The translations under genes and the position numbers were made by a program. From positions 1 through 61,406 of the forward strand of contig NVVR01000066.1 of the NCBI GenBank assembly GCA_002733415.1: a stretch of 61,406 nt of DNA. The letters are read 5' to 3'. The stretch comes from Kordia sp. (GTDB lineage: Bacteria > Bacteroidota > Bacteroidia > Flavobacteriales > Flavobacteriaceae). A model generated the notes under the pieces. That model searched no databases. It was not told where the DNA came from and saw nothing but the letters and a program-made list of their open reading frames with translations. Shown in pieces: positions 34,284-43,064 of the stretch (within the stretch, counting starts at the first letter, position 1; every line of letters begins with the position of its first letter).

Positions 34284-35555
34284 CTAATCGATAATATCAA
34301 ACCCTGTATATTTCACTAAACATTCAGGTATTTTTATCCCTTCTGGAGTTTGATAATTTTCTAATATTCCAGCCAACACTCTTGGTAATGCTAATGAACT
34401 ACCATTTAACGTATGAGGTAAATGCTTTTTGTTATTAGCATCCTTATAACGAACCTTTAATCTGTTTGATTGAAATGTTTCAAAATTTGACACCGAACTA
34501 ATTTCCAACCATCTGTCTTGAGCAGTTGAGAACAATTCAAAATCATATGTCATAGCAGCTGTAAACCCTGTATCACCACCACACAAACGTAATATTCTGT
34601 ACGGTAATTTCAAATCATCTAAAATCTCCTTCACATGTTCTTTCATCCCTTCCAAAGCATCGTATGACTTTTCAGGATGCTCAAAACGAACAATCTCTAC
34701 TTTATCAAACTGATGCAACCTATTCAATCCTCTTACATGTGCACCATAACTTCCTGCTTCTCTTCTGAAGCATGGAGTATATGCTGTAAAACAAATTGGC
34801 AATTCTTTTTCAGAAATTAAATCACCTCTCAATATATTGGTTACTGGTACTTCTCCTGTTGGTATTAAATACAAATCATCCTGAGCATCATGATACATTT
34901 GCCCCTCTTTATCTGGCAATTGTCCCGTAGCAGTAGCAGAAGCTTCATTTACCATATGCGGCACCTGAACCTCTGTATACCCAGCATCAACGTTTTTATC
35001 TAAAAAATAAGAAATTAATGCACGTTGTAGTCGTGCACCCTTTCCTATATATACCGGAAATCCAGCACCCGTAATCTTATTACCTAACTCAAAATCAATG
35101 ATATTATATTTTTTTGCCAACTCCCAATGTGGCATTGCTCCTTTATGTAATTTAGGAATTTCTCCCGCAGCAAAAACCTCTTCATTGTCCGCCTCACTAT
35201 TCCCTGCCTTTACCAACTCATGTGGCACATTAGGAATAGTATATAATAATTCAGTCAATGCTTTTTGTGTCGCATTTACAACTTCAGTTAATTCTTTGGT
35301 TACTTCTTTTAACTGAATTGTTTTTTCTTTTAAAAGATTCGCTTTTTGAGTCTCCCCATTTTTAAACAACATTCCAATTTCTTTGGATAGTTTATTGGAA
35401 TCTGCCTGGGTATTATCAAATAATACTTGTGTGCTTCTTCTTTTCTCATCCAAAGCCAACACTTCTTTTAAAAGTGGTGCTGCATTGAAATTTCTCTTTT
35501 TCAAACGCTCCACTATCAATTCAGTGTTTTCTCTTATAAATTGTACTTGTAACAT
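34284..35555 (-). CDS. serS: Seryl-tRNA synthetase
   Basis: A 423-residue class II synthetase charging tRNA-Ser. The N-terminal coiled-coil arm for the long variable arm covers about residues 30-105. Motif 2 is CFRREAGSYG near 258 and motif 3 is GSSLALPRVLAGILE near 382-396, with the EISSVSNFETFQSNRL segment before it. Length and order match the bacterial family. The gene is alone upstream on its strand and is followed by a hairpin and the LuxE-like gene. Confidence 0.97.
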   Translation of the reverse strand: MLQVQFIRENTELIVERLKKRNFNAAPLLKEVLALDEKRRSTQVLFDNTQADSNKLSKEIGMLFKNGETQKANLLKEKTIQLKEVTKELTEVVNATQKALTELLYTIPNVPHELVKAGNSEADNEEVFAAGEIPKLHKGAMPHWELAKKYNIIDFELGNKITGAGFPVYIGKGARLQRALISYFLDKNVDAGYTEVQVPHMVNEASATATGQLPDKEGQMYHDAQDDLYLIPTGEVPVTNILRGDLISEKELPICFTAYTPCFRREAGSYGAHVRGLNRLHQFDKVEIVRFEHPEKSYDALEGMKEHVKEILDDLKLPYRILRLCGGDTGFTAAMTYDFELFSTAQDRWLEISSVSNFETFQSNRLKVRYKDANNKKHLPHTLNGSSLALPRVLAGILENYQTPEGIKIPECLVKYTGFDIID

Positions 35556-35610
35556 TGCTAATTATTTTTAGAAAAACAAAAATACGTATTTTGAATTGTA
35601 TACATAAAAA

Positions 35611-35640
35611 AAACCTCTCATAATTGAGAGGTTTTTTTAT
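35611..35640. terminator. Bidirectional intrinsic terminator
   Basis: AAAACCTCTCA/TGAGAGGTTTT stem with T runs on either side. It lies 120 bp downstream of the universal stress protein stop codon (minus strand) and just upstream of serS. Confidence 0.7.
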
Positions 35641-35710
35641 AATTTTCAAATCAACATTCTCAGCACAAGTATGCAAGGTGTGAATTAAACAATATTATTA
35701 TAATCCGAAG

Positions 35711-35725
35711 CATCCCGATAGCTAT
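35711..35725. repeat. 15-mer shared with 32.73 kb
   Basis: CATCCCGATAGCTAT occurs here and at 32731-32745, both intergenic. Probably a fragment of a dispersed flavobacterial intergenic repeat; too short to interpret. Confidence 0.4.
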
Positions 35726-35756
35726 ATCGCAACGAGAATATAATGCCGACGGTGAG

Positions 35757-36581
35757 TTATATTTTAAATGTAACTACTGGTCGTTTTGCATGATTTACTA
35801 AATCTTCACTAATACTTCCGTTAAAGAAATGTGATAATCCTTTTCTACCGTGAGTACTCATCGCAATTACATCAGCGTTAATAGAGTTTCCGAAATTTAA
35901 AATTCCTTTTTCAATACTAACATCATTATATATATTTAATGTATACTCTCCAATATTAACCCCTTCAAGAAAATCATTCATCAGTTGCTCTGCTTCCATT
36001 GTTGTCATAAAACCTGATGGTGTATTCACCATTAACAAGTGCATGGTAGCATTTGCAGTTTTTGCAAAAGCAATTGCATCTATAAATGACTTTTTATACT
36101 CCTCAGTAAACTCACAAGCAAAAACCATATCTTTCATTCTAAAGTTATCATCTTCTCTCTTGATAACCAAAACTGGCACATCAGAAGTACGAACAACTTT
36201 TTCAGTATTTGATCCAATTACCATCTCCTTGAATCCAGAAGCTCCTCGGGACCCCATAACAATTAAGTCAATATCTTTTCCATGTGCACTATCAATAATA
36301 CCTTCAAATGCATTATTGTTTTGTATAGCCTCTCTAACATCAATCCCTTCCAAATAATCCTTATCTAAAAATGTCTCAAAACTCTTATGAGCCATTTTCA
36401 TAAAAAACATTGCTTCTGGCAATTCACTTGTTTCATGCATAGGATCAACCATATCAAATGGCAACTCTATCATGTGCATTACATGTAATTCACTATCATA
36501 TCTTTTTGCTAATTGAGCTGCAACTTTTAAAGCATCTTCTGAGCCTTTAGAAAAGTCTGTAGGGACTAATATTTTTTTCAT
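35757..36581 (-). CDS. Universal stress protein (two UspA domains)
   Basis: About 274 residues from the ATG that gives MKKILVPTDFSKG; an upstream in-frame start adds 15 residues that look like leader sequence. Two tandem Usp domains are present. The first carries the ATP-binding motif GSRGASGFKEMVIGSN near residue 130. The second ends STHGRKGLSHFFNGSIS, again the G-2x-G-9x-G(S/T) pattern. Such proteins bind ATP and are induced by stress or stationary phase; the partner is unknown. Divergent from the rimP operon, with which it shares its upstream region. Confidence 0.9.
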   Translation of the reverse strand: MKKILVPTDFSKGSEDALKVAAQLAKRYDSELHVMHMIELPFDMVDPMHETSELPEAMFFMKMAHKSFETFLDKDYLEGIDVREAIQNNNAFEGIIDSAHGKDIDLIVMGSRGASGFKEMVIGSNTEKVVRTSDVPVLVIKREDDNFRMKDMVFACEFTEEYKKSFIDAIAFAKTANATMHLLMVNTPSGFMTTMEAEQLMNDFLEGVNIGEYTLNIYNDVSIEKGILNFGNSINADVIAMSTHGRKGLSHFFNGSISEDLVNHAKRPVVTFKI

Positions 36582-36684
36582 ATATATTCTATTTAGTATT
36601 AGTTTAGTTATTGTATAAATATACAAAAATTCATAGAAAAAAATAGTGTTCGGTGATTTAGTTTCTTAGTTTTAAAAAAAGATG

Positions 36685-36692
36685 TATCTTTG
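36685..36692 (+). promoter_or_regulatory. Promoter -7 box of the rimP-nusA-infB operon
   Basis: TATCTTTG fits TAnnTTTG; transcription should start near 36698-36700, giving a leader of about 62 nt that contains the hairpin at 36724-36743. Confidence 0.5.
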
Positions 36693-36723
36693 CAACGCAT
36701 TTTTTATGTAAAATATGATAAAT

Positions 36724-36750
36724 GAGGGGACAGATGTCCCCTCTTTTTAT
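36724..36750 (+). terminator. Leader hairpin, candidate attenuator of rimP-nusA-infB
   Basis: GAGGGGACA (36724-36732) pairs perfectly with TGTCCCCTC (36735-36743), followed by TTTTTAT: an intrinsic-terminator design only 18 nt before the rimP start. No + strand gene lies upstream (the neighbour is divergent), so it has nothing to terminate except this operon's own leader. A 20-codon leader ORF starting at ATG 36715 spans it and overlaps the rimP start. Confidence 0.6.
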
Positions 36751-36761
36751 AATCAATTTCG

Positions 36762-37226
36762 ATGTTTAAGGAACTAGTAAATAAATTATTACAAGCAGGA
36801 TTAGATGAAAAACCAGAGTTGTTTTTGATCGATTTCACTGTTGACACAGGTAATAAAATAAGTGTGGTTTTAGATGGTGACAATGGTGTTTCCGTGAAAG
36901 ATTGTATATTTATTAGTAGAGCTATAGATAACAATCTAGATGATGAGGAGCATGAATTCTCTTTAGATGTTGCTTCTTGCGGAGCAACTAGCCCACTTAA
37001 AACACCTAGACAATATATAAAAAACATTGCTCGAACCTTAGCCGTCAAATTACAATCAGGAAACACACTTGAAGGCGAAATGACAAAAGCTAACGACGAG
37101 AGCATTACATTAGAATGGGACACTAGAGAACCTAAGCCAATAGGTAAAGGGAAAATAACTGTTCACAAAATTGAAGAAATAGCTTACAGCGATATTGTTG
37201 AAGCAAAAGTTGTAATAAAATTTTAA
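36762..37226 (+). CDS. rimP: Ribosome maturation factor RimP
   Basis: A 154-residue protein needed for maturation of the 30S subunit. The N-terminal domain has the ELFLIDFTVDTGNKISVVLDG strand pattern and the CIFISRAIDNNLDD segment. The ending of the first domain (ASCGATSPLKTPRQY) is the recognisable RimP signature, normally V-SPG-RPL. Position directly upstream of nusA and infB is the conserved bacterial arrangement. Translation starts 18 nt after the leader hairpin; the nusA start lies 13 bp beyond the stop. Confidence 0.95.
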   Translation: MFKELVNKLLQAGLDEKPELFLIDFTVDTGNKISVVLDGDNGVSVKDCIFISRAIDNNLDDEEHEFSLDVASCGATSPLKTPRQYIKNIARTLAVKLQSGNTLEGEMTKANDESITLEWDTREPKPIGKGKITVHKIEEIAYSDIVEAKVVIKF

Positions 37227-37239
37227 TAAGATAAATGTC

Positions 37240-38472
37240 ATGGAAAACATTGCATTAATAGATTCTTTTTCTGAGTTCAAGGATGATAAAATGATCGATA
37301 GGGTAACCTTAATGGCTATCTTAGAAGATGTATTTAGATCAGCATTAAAACGCAAGTTTGGATCTGATGATAATTTCGATATTATCATCAACCCAGACAA
37401 AGGTGATTTAGAAATCTGGAGAAACCGTGTTGTTGTTGCAGATGGTTTTTCTGAGGATGATAACGAGGAAATCGAATTGTCTGAAGCTCGTAAAATAGAA
37501 CCTGATTTTGAAATTGGAGAAGACGTATCTGAAGAGGTGAAATTGATCGACCTAGGACGTCGTGCTATTTTAGCCTTAAGACAAAACTTGATTTCAAAAA
37601 TACAAGAACATGACAACACTAATATCTATAAACACTTTAAAGATTTAGTAGGCACTATTTACACCGCTGAAGTTCATCACATTCGTCATAAAGCAATTAT
37701 TTTATTAGATGATGATGAAAACGAAATCATACTTCCAAAAGAGAATCAAGTCCCTTCTGACTTTTTTAGAAAAGGAGAAAACGTCCGAGGAATTATTGAA
37801 AGTGTTGAATTAAAAGGAAACAAGCCAGTAATTATTTTATCTAGAACTTCTCCGGAATTCTTAGAGAAATTATTTGAGCAAGAAATTCCTGAAGTATTTG
37901 ACGGATTAATTACCGTTAAAAAAGTTGTTCGAATCCCTGGTGAAAAAGCGAAAGTAGCCGTAGATTCTTACGACGAAAGAATTGACCCTGTGGGAGCCTG
38001 TGTCGGTATGAAAGGAGCTCGTATTCACGGAATTGTTCGTGAATTAGGAAACGAAAATATTGACGTAATTAATTACACAGAAAATCCACAACTACTAATC
38101 ACAAGAGCCTTAAGCCCTGCACGTGTATCTTCTGTTAAAATTAACGAAGAAACTAAAAGAGCTGAAGTAATGCTTAAACCTGAAGAAGTTTCTAAAGCTA
38201 TTGGTAGAGGTGGACAAAACATCCGATTAGCAGGTAGATTAACCGGTTATGAAATTGATGTGTTTAGAGAAGGTGTTGAAGAAGATGTTGAATTATCTGA
38301 ATTCTCTGATGAGATAGAAGCATGGGTAATTGCTGAATTTGCGAAAGTAGGTTTAGATACCGCAAGAAGCATCTTAGACAAAGATGTGGAAGACATCGTT
38401 AAAAGAACAGATCTTGAAGAAGAAACAGTTCTTGACGTAGTTAGAATATTAAAAGAAGAATTTGAAGACTAA
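37240..38472 (+). CDS. nusA: Transcription termination/antitermination factor NusA
   Basis: A 410-residue elongation factor that binds RNA polymerase and modulates pausing and termination. Domains in order: RNA-polymerase-binding N-terminus (1-125), S1 domain (about 132-200, KAIILLDDDENEIILP), and two KH domains (about 230-370) with the motifs PVGACVGMKGARIHGIV and AIGRGGQNIRLAG. A short acidic C-terminus follows; the long repeats found in enteric NusA are absent, as in other Bacteroidota. It is second in the rimP-nusA-infB operon. Autoregulation through the leader hairpin is an inference. Confidence 0.97.
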   Translation: MENIALIDSFSEFKDDKMIDRVTLMAILEDVFRSALKRKFGSDDNFDIIINPDKGDLEIWRNRVVVADGFSEDDNEEIELSEARKIEPDFEIGEDVSEEVKLIDLGRRAILALRQNLISKIQEHDNTNIYKHFKDLVGTIYTAEVHHIRHKAIILLDDDENEIILPKENQVPSDFFRKGENVRGIIESVELKGNKPVIILSRTSPEFLEKLFEQEIPEVFDGLITVKKVVRIPGEKAKVAVDSYDERIDPVGACVGMKGARIHGIVRELGNENIDVINYTENPQLLITRALSPARVSSVKINEETKRAEVMLKPEEVSKAIGRGGQNIRLAGRLTGYEIDVFREGVEEDVELSEFSDEIEAWVIAEFAKVGLDTARSILDKDVEDIVKRTDLEEETVLDVVRILKEEFED

Positions 38473-38520
38473 TTAAACGTTAGTATTCATGAAATAAAAA
38501 GTTGAGGTAAATTTAGTTAT

Positions 38521-41376
38521 ATGGCTGACAATAAAGTAATGAGGCTTAATAAGGTATTAAGAGAAATGAATATTTCTCTAGACAGAGCTGTGGAATTTTT
38601 AAATTCTAAAGGAATTGAAATAGAAGCTCGTCCTACCACGAAAATACATGGTGATGTTTACCAGATGTTATCTGATCAATTTCAAACAGATGCCAATAAA
38701 AAAGTGGCTTCTAAAGAAGTTGGCGAAGAAAAACGTAAGGAAAAAGAAGCCCTTCGCGTAGAACGTGAACAAGAAGAGGAAGCACGTAAAAAAGCTGAAG
38801 AACTTAAGCGCCAGGAGGTAATTAAGGCTAGAACTAAGATTTCTGGACCAAAAACTGTTGGTACAATAGATTTAGATGCAAAAAAAACTCAGCCAGAGAA
38901 ACCTCAAGAAACTGCACCTAAAGCTAAAGAAATACCTAAAGAAACACCTAAAGAAGTTAAGCCCAAAGCTCCAACGGTAATTGAAACTCGCAAAACAGAA
39001 GTTCAAAAGCCTAAGGTTTTAAAAACGATAGATTTAGAAAAAACTAAACCTACTCCGAAAAAGAAAAAAGACAGTCCAAGAAAAGACAGTCCTAAACCAC
39101 AACAAAAAGTTGCTTCCGAGAAAACTGCCATTCCTGAAACTAAAAAGCCAGTTGAAAAAACAGCTGAAACTCCGGTTAAAAAAGAACCAGTTGACGAAAA
39201 AGTAACTACACAATATCAAAAATTGTCTGGACCAAAAATGACCGGACAAAAAATTGACTTATCTCAATTTAACAAACCTAAGAAGAAAGTAGACCATAAA
39301 AGAGGTGCTGCTGCTAAACCTAAGCGTAAACGTATCAGCAAACCAGGTGCGAGTAACAGTGGACCAGGCGGCAACAACCGCGGACCAGCAAGAGGAGCGA
39401 CTAGCCGTGGACCAGCAAGAGGAGGAAAAGGAAGAAGAGCTGCTCAAGTAGTCAAAGAAGAACCATCTGAAGCTGACGTACAAAAGCAAGTAAGAGAAAC
39501 CTTAGAGAAATTACAAGGTAGATCAAGCAAATCAAGAGGCGTTAAAAACAGAAGAGATAAAAGAGATTTACACCGTCAGAAAAGACAGGATGAAATTGAA
39601 GCTCAAGATGCTGACAATAAAATAAAAGTAACAGAGTTTGTTACCGTTAATGAAGTTGCAACAATGATGGATGTTCCAAACACCAAAATTATTGGAGCCT
39701 GTATGTCACTTGGAATCATGGTTACCATGAACCAACGTCTTGATGCAGAAACAATAGCAATCGTTGCTGAAGAATTTGGATTTGAAGTTGAATTTGTATC
39801 TGCTGATTTAGAAGAAGCAATTGTTGAAGCAGAAGACAACCCAGAAGATTTAGTTACTAGAGCTCCGATTGTTACCGTAATGGGACACGTTGATCATGGT
39901 AAAACATCTTTATTAGATTATATCCGTAAAGAAAATGTAATCGCTGGTGAATCAGGAGGAATCACACAACACATTGGAGCATACGGAGTTGAATTAGACG
40001 GAGGGCAAAAAATTGCTTTCTTAGATACTCCAGGTCACGAGGCCTTTACTGCAATGCGTGCACGTGGTGCTCAAGTAACAGATATTGCAATTATTGTAAT
40101 TGCTGCTGATGATGACATCATGCCGCAAACAAAAGAAGCTATTTCTCACGCACAAGCTGCGGGAGTTCCAATTATATTTGCAATAAACAAGGTAGATTTA
40201 CCTGCTGCAAATCCAGAAAAAGTAAAAGAACGCTTAGCAGCTATGAATTTACTTGTTGAAGACTGGGGTGGTAAAATTCAATCGCATGATATCTCTGCTA
40301 AAACAGGTTTAGGTGTTAATGACTTATTAGAAAAAGTATTGCTTGAAGCTGAATTATTAGATTTAAAAGCAAATCCAGATAAACTTGCAACAGGAACAGT
40401 TGTTGAAGCATTCTTAGACAAAGGTCGTGGATATGTTTCTACAGTATTAGTTCAAGCAGGTACCTTAAAAATTGGTGATTATTTATTAGCTGGTAAACAT
40501 ACCGGTAAAATAAAAGCCATGCAAAATGAAAGAGGTGAAGAGGTTAAAATAGCCGGACCTTCTACACCGGTTTCAGTACTAGGACTAGACGGAGCACCTC
40601 AAGCAGGTGATAAGTTTAATGTATTTGACGATGAAAGAGAAGCGAAATCAGTCGCATCAAAACGTACTCAATTACACAGAGAACAATCTGTAAGAACACA
40701 ACGTCATATTACACTTGATGAAATCGGACGTCGTATTGCTCTTGGAGACTTTAAAGAATTAAACATCATCCTTAAAGGAGATGTGGATGGTTCTGTTGAA
40801 GCATTAACAGATTCATTCCAAAAATTATCTACTGAAGAAATTCAGGTTAATATCATACACAAAGGTGTTGGTGCAATTACTGAATCAGATGTACTATTAG
40901 CATCGGCTTCTGAAGCAATCATCATCGGATTTAATGTTCGTCCAGCTGGTAAAGCAAGACAAGTTGCTGACAAGGAAGAAATTGACATCAGAACATACTC
41001 TATTATTTATGACGCAATAAATGACTTGAGAGACGCAATGGAAGGAATGTTATCTCCTGAAATTAAAGAAGAAGTTACCGGTACTGCAGAAGTTCGTGAA
41101 TTATTCAAGATCTCTAAAGTTGGTACAATTGCAGGTTGTATGGTAACCTCTGGTAAAATACTACGTAACGGAAAAATCCGTATTATACGTGAGTCAGTAG
41201 TAGTTTACGATGGTGAACTTACAGCACTGAAACGCTTCAAGGATGACGCGAAAGAAGTTGCTAAAGGATATGATTGTGGTATTCAAATTAAAAATTACAA
41301 CGACCTTAAAGAGGGTGATGTATTTGAATGCTACATACAAATAGAAGTTAAAAAGACGCTTAAAAAGCAACGTTAA
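38521..41376 (+). CDS. infB: Translation initiation factor IF-2
   Basis: A 951-residue GTPase that places initiator tRNA on the 30S subunit. An IF2 N-terminal domain at 1-55 is followed by a long Lys/Glu/Pro and Arg/Gly-rich linker (about 60-350), a second N domain, and the G domain with GHVDHGKTS (G1), DTPGHEAFT (G3) and NKVD (G4). The C-terminal domains end with VKKTLKKQR. The long charged linker varies greatly among flavobacteria. The gene closes the operon and is followed by a strong terminator. Confidence 0.97.
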   Translation: MADNKVMRLNKVLREMNISLDRAVEFLNSKGIEIEARPTTKIHGDVYQMLSDQFQTDANKKVASKEVGEEKRKEKEALRVEREQEEEARKKAEELKRQEVIKARTKISGPKTVGTIDLDAKKTQPEKPQETAPKAKEIPKETPKEVKPKAPTVIETRKTEVQKPKVLKTIDLEKTKPTPKKKKDSPRKDSPKPQQKVASEKTAIPETKKPVEKTAETPVKKEPVDEKVTTQYQKLSGPKMTGQKIDLSQFNKPKKKVDHKRGAAAKPKRKRISKPGASNSGPGGNNRGPARGATSRGPARGGKGRRAAQVVKEEPSEADVQKQVRETLEKLQGRSSKSRGVKNRRDKRDLHRQKRQDEIEAQDADNKIKVTEFVTVNEVATMMDVPNTKIIGACMSLGIMVTMNQRLDAETIAIVAEEFGFEVEFVSADLEEAIVEAEDNPEDLVTRAPIVTVMGHVDHGKTSLLDYIRKENVIAGESGGITQHIGAYGVELDGGQKIAFLDTPGHEAFTAMRARGAQVTDIAIIVIAADDDIMPQTKEAISHAQAAGVPIIFAINKVDLPAANPEKVKERLAAMNLLVEDWGGKIQSHDISAKTGLGVNDLLEKVLLEAELLDLKANPDKLATGTVVEAFLDKGRGYVSTVLVQAGTLKIGDYLLAGKHTGKIKAMQNERGEEVKIAGPSTPVSVLGLDGAPQAGDKFNVFDDEREAKSVASKRTQLHREQSVRTQRHITLDEIGRRIALGDFKELNIILKGDVDGSVEALTDSFQKLSTEEIQVNIIHKGVGAITESDVLLASASEAIIIGFNVRPAGKARQVADKEEIDIRTYSIIYDAINDLRDAMEGMLSPEIKEEVTGTAEVRELFKISKVGTIAGCMVTSGKILRNGKIRIIRESVVVYDGELTALKRFKDDAKEVAKGYDCGIQIKNYNDLKEGDVFECYIQIEVKKTLKKQR

Positions 41377-41417
41377 TCCACCAGTAGAATTGATTAACAA
41401 TCTTAAATACAATAAAA

Positions 41418-41450
41418 AAATCCCTTTAGAATTTCTAAAGGGATTTTTTA
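41418..41450 (+). terminator. infB operon terminator
   Basis: Perfect stem TCCCTTTAGA/TCTAAAGGGA with a short ATT loop flanked by A and T runs, 40 bp after the infB stop. Confidence 0.85.
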
Positions 41451-41620
41451 TTACACCACAACATTACTTCAAAATTAACACTTGCTCTACATAAAATTCC
41501 TACATCAATATTATCCTTAACAATGCCACATGTTTTTACACCACTTAATGAAGTGTAATTAAATTAATTAATTTTAATAAGGAATTTTCAATCTTTAAAT
41601 TCTATCACTACATTTACATA

Positions 41621-42910
41621 ATGCTATTTCAAATAACCATAATCATCATAATGCTTATATTATCTGCATTCTTCTCAGGAATGGAGATGGCTTATGTGTC
41701 TTCTAACAAAATCCATCTCGAACTTGAAAAGAAAAAAGCCGGTATTATAGCAAAAATTCTATCTAAATTAACTGAGAACCCATCAAAGTTTATCGCCACA
41801 ATGCTTGTCGGAAACAATATAGCCTTAGTTATTTATGGATTATTTATGGGGGATTTTATTATGGATTGGCTAAATGGGATGTTACCTATTAAAAATGAAC
41901 AATTAAATTACATCATTACTAATTTTGGCTTATTGATACAAACCTTCATTTCAACTTTAGTGATTTTAATCACAGCTGAATTTTTACCGAAGGTCTTTTT
42001 TCAAATTTACGGAAACACGCTTTTAAAATTTTTCGCTTTACCTGCATACATCTTTTATTATTTATTTTACGCCATCTCATGGTTCGTGTTGAGAATATCA
42101 GATTTCGTGTTAAAAAAGTTCTTTAAAACCGAAGGAGATGAATTACAACTTACATTTTCAAAAATAGAACTCGGAAATTACATCACCGAACAAATGGAGA
42201 GTATTAACAAGGAAGACGATGTAGATACTGAAATTTTAATGTTTAAAAACGCGCTAGAATTTGCTGAAGTAAAAGCAAGGGAAGTAATGGTTCCAAGAAC
42301 AGAAATAGTAGCAGTTGAATTACACGAAAACATTAAAATACTAACACAATTATTTACAGAAACAGGCTTTACAAAAGTACTCGTATACAAGGATACCATA
42401 GACGATGTTATTGGATACATACATTCCTTTGATTTATTCAAAAGACCTAAAACAATAAAATCAATAATTCACCCAATAGAGTTTGTGCCAGAAACAATGT
42501 TGATTAGCGAGACGCTGGATGCTTTGATAAAAAAAAGAAAAAGTATTGCTGTTGTACTAGATGAATACGGTGGAACATCAGGAATGATGACTGTTGAAGA
42601 CATCATCGAAGAGCTTTTTGGAGAAATTGAAGATGAGTATGACAACATTAATTTAACTGAAGAACAAATTGCCGACAATGCATTTCACTTTTCAGCACGG
42701 CAAGAAATTGACTACATTAATGAAAAGTTCAAATTAAATTTACCTGACGAAGAACAATATGAAACTTTAGGAGGCCTAATTGTTTATAATACTGAAGAAA
42801 TACCTCAAAAAGGAGAAACCGTATATATAGATGATTATATATTTACAATATTAGAAGTCTCAAATACAAAAATTGACCTTGTAAAGCTAGAGATCATACC
42901 CAAAGACTAG
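41621..42910 (+). CDS. CNNM/CBS domain protein (hemolysin C/CorC family)
   Basis: A 429-residue membrane protein. The N-terminal CNNM (DUF21) domain has hydrophobic segments at about 1-25, 60-85, 100-125 and 135-155. It is followed by a CBS pair at about 205-340 with REVMVPRTEIVAVE and VVLDEYGGTSGMMTVEDIIEELFGEI, and a CorC_HlyC transporter-associated domain (about 345-425). Family members affect magnesium or cobalt export; the name hemolysin is historic. The same family includes gliding protein GldE, but nothing here singles that out. The next gene encodes a PpiD-type isomerase, a pairing I regard as usual in Flavobacteriia. Confidence 0.85.
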   Translation: MLFQITIIIIMLILSAFFSGMEMAYVSSNKIHLELEKKKAGIIAKILSKLTENPSKFIATMLVGNNIALVIYGLFMGDFIMDWLNGMLPIKNEQLNYIITNFGLLIQTFISTLVILITAEFLPKVFFQIYGNTLLKFFALPAYIFYYLFYAISWFVLRISDFVLKKFFKTEGDELQLTFSKIELGNYITEQMESINKEDDVDTEILMFKNALEFAEVKAREVMVPRTEIVAVELHENIKILTQLFTETGFTKVLVYKDTIDDVIGYIHSFDLFKRPKTIKSIIHPIEFVPETMLISETLDALIKKRKSIAVVLDEYGGTSGMMTVEDIIEELFGEIEDEYDNINLTEEQIADNAFHFSARQEIDYINEKFKLNLPDEEQYETLGGLIVYNTEEIPQKGETVYIDDYIFTILEVSNTKIDLVKLEIIPKD

Positions 42911-43064
42911 CTAATTTTAGAACTGAAAAGAACAGTTGCGTTGTTCGAAAAACTTCAAAAAAAGGATTACAAAATAATTTATCTAACAATTCACCTGAAC
43001 TACTTTTATTTTATATAATAAAACGTTATTTTCGCTATCTTAATTTACTAAAATACATTTAAAG

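Noticed and set aside
38521..41376. Several long minus-strand ORFs inside infB
   Set aside because: They are shadows caused by the Lys/Glu-rich codon pattern of the linker and G domain; infB itself is certain.
41621..42910. Gliding motility gene gldE
   Set aside because: GldE belongs to the same CNNM/CBS family, but nothing in the sequence or neighbours (no gldD or other gld gene) distinguishes it from general CorC/HlyC-like proteins.
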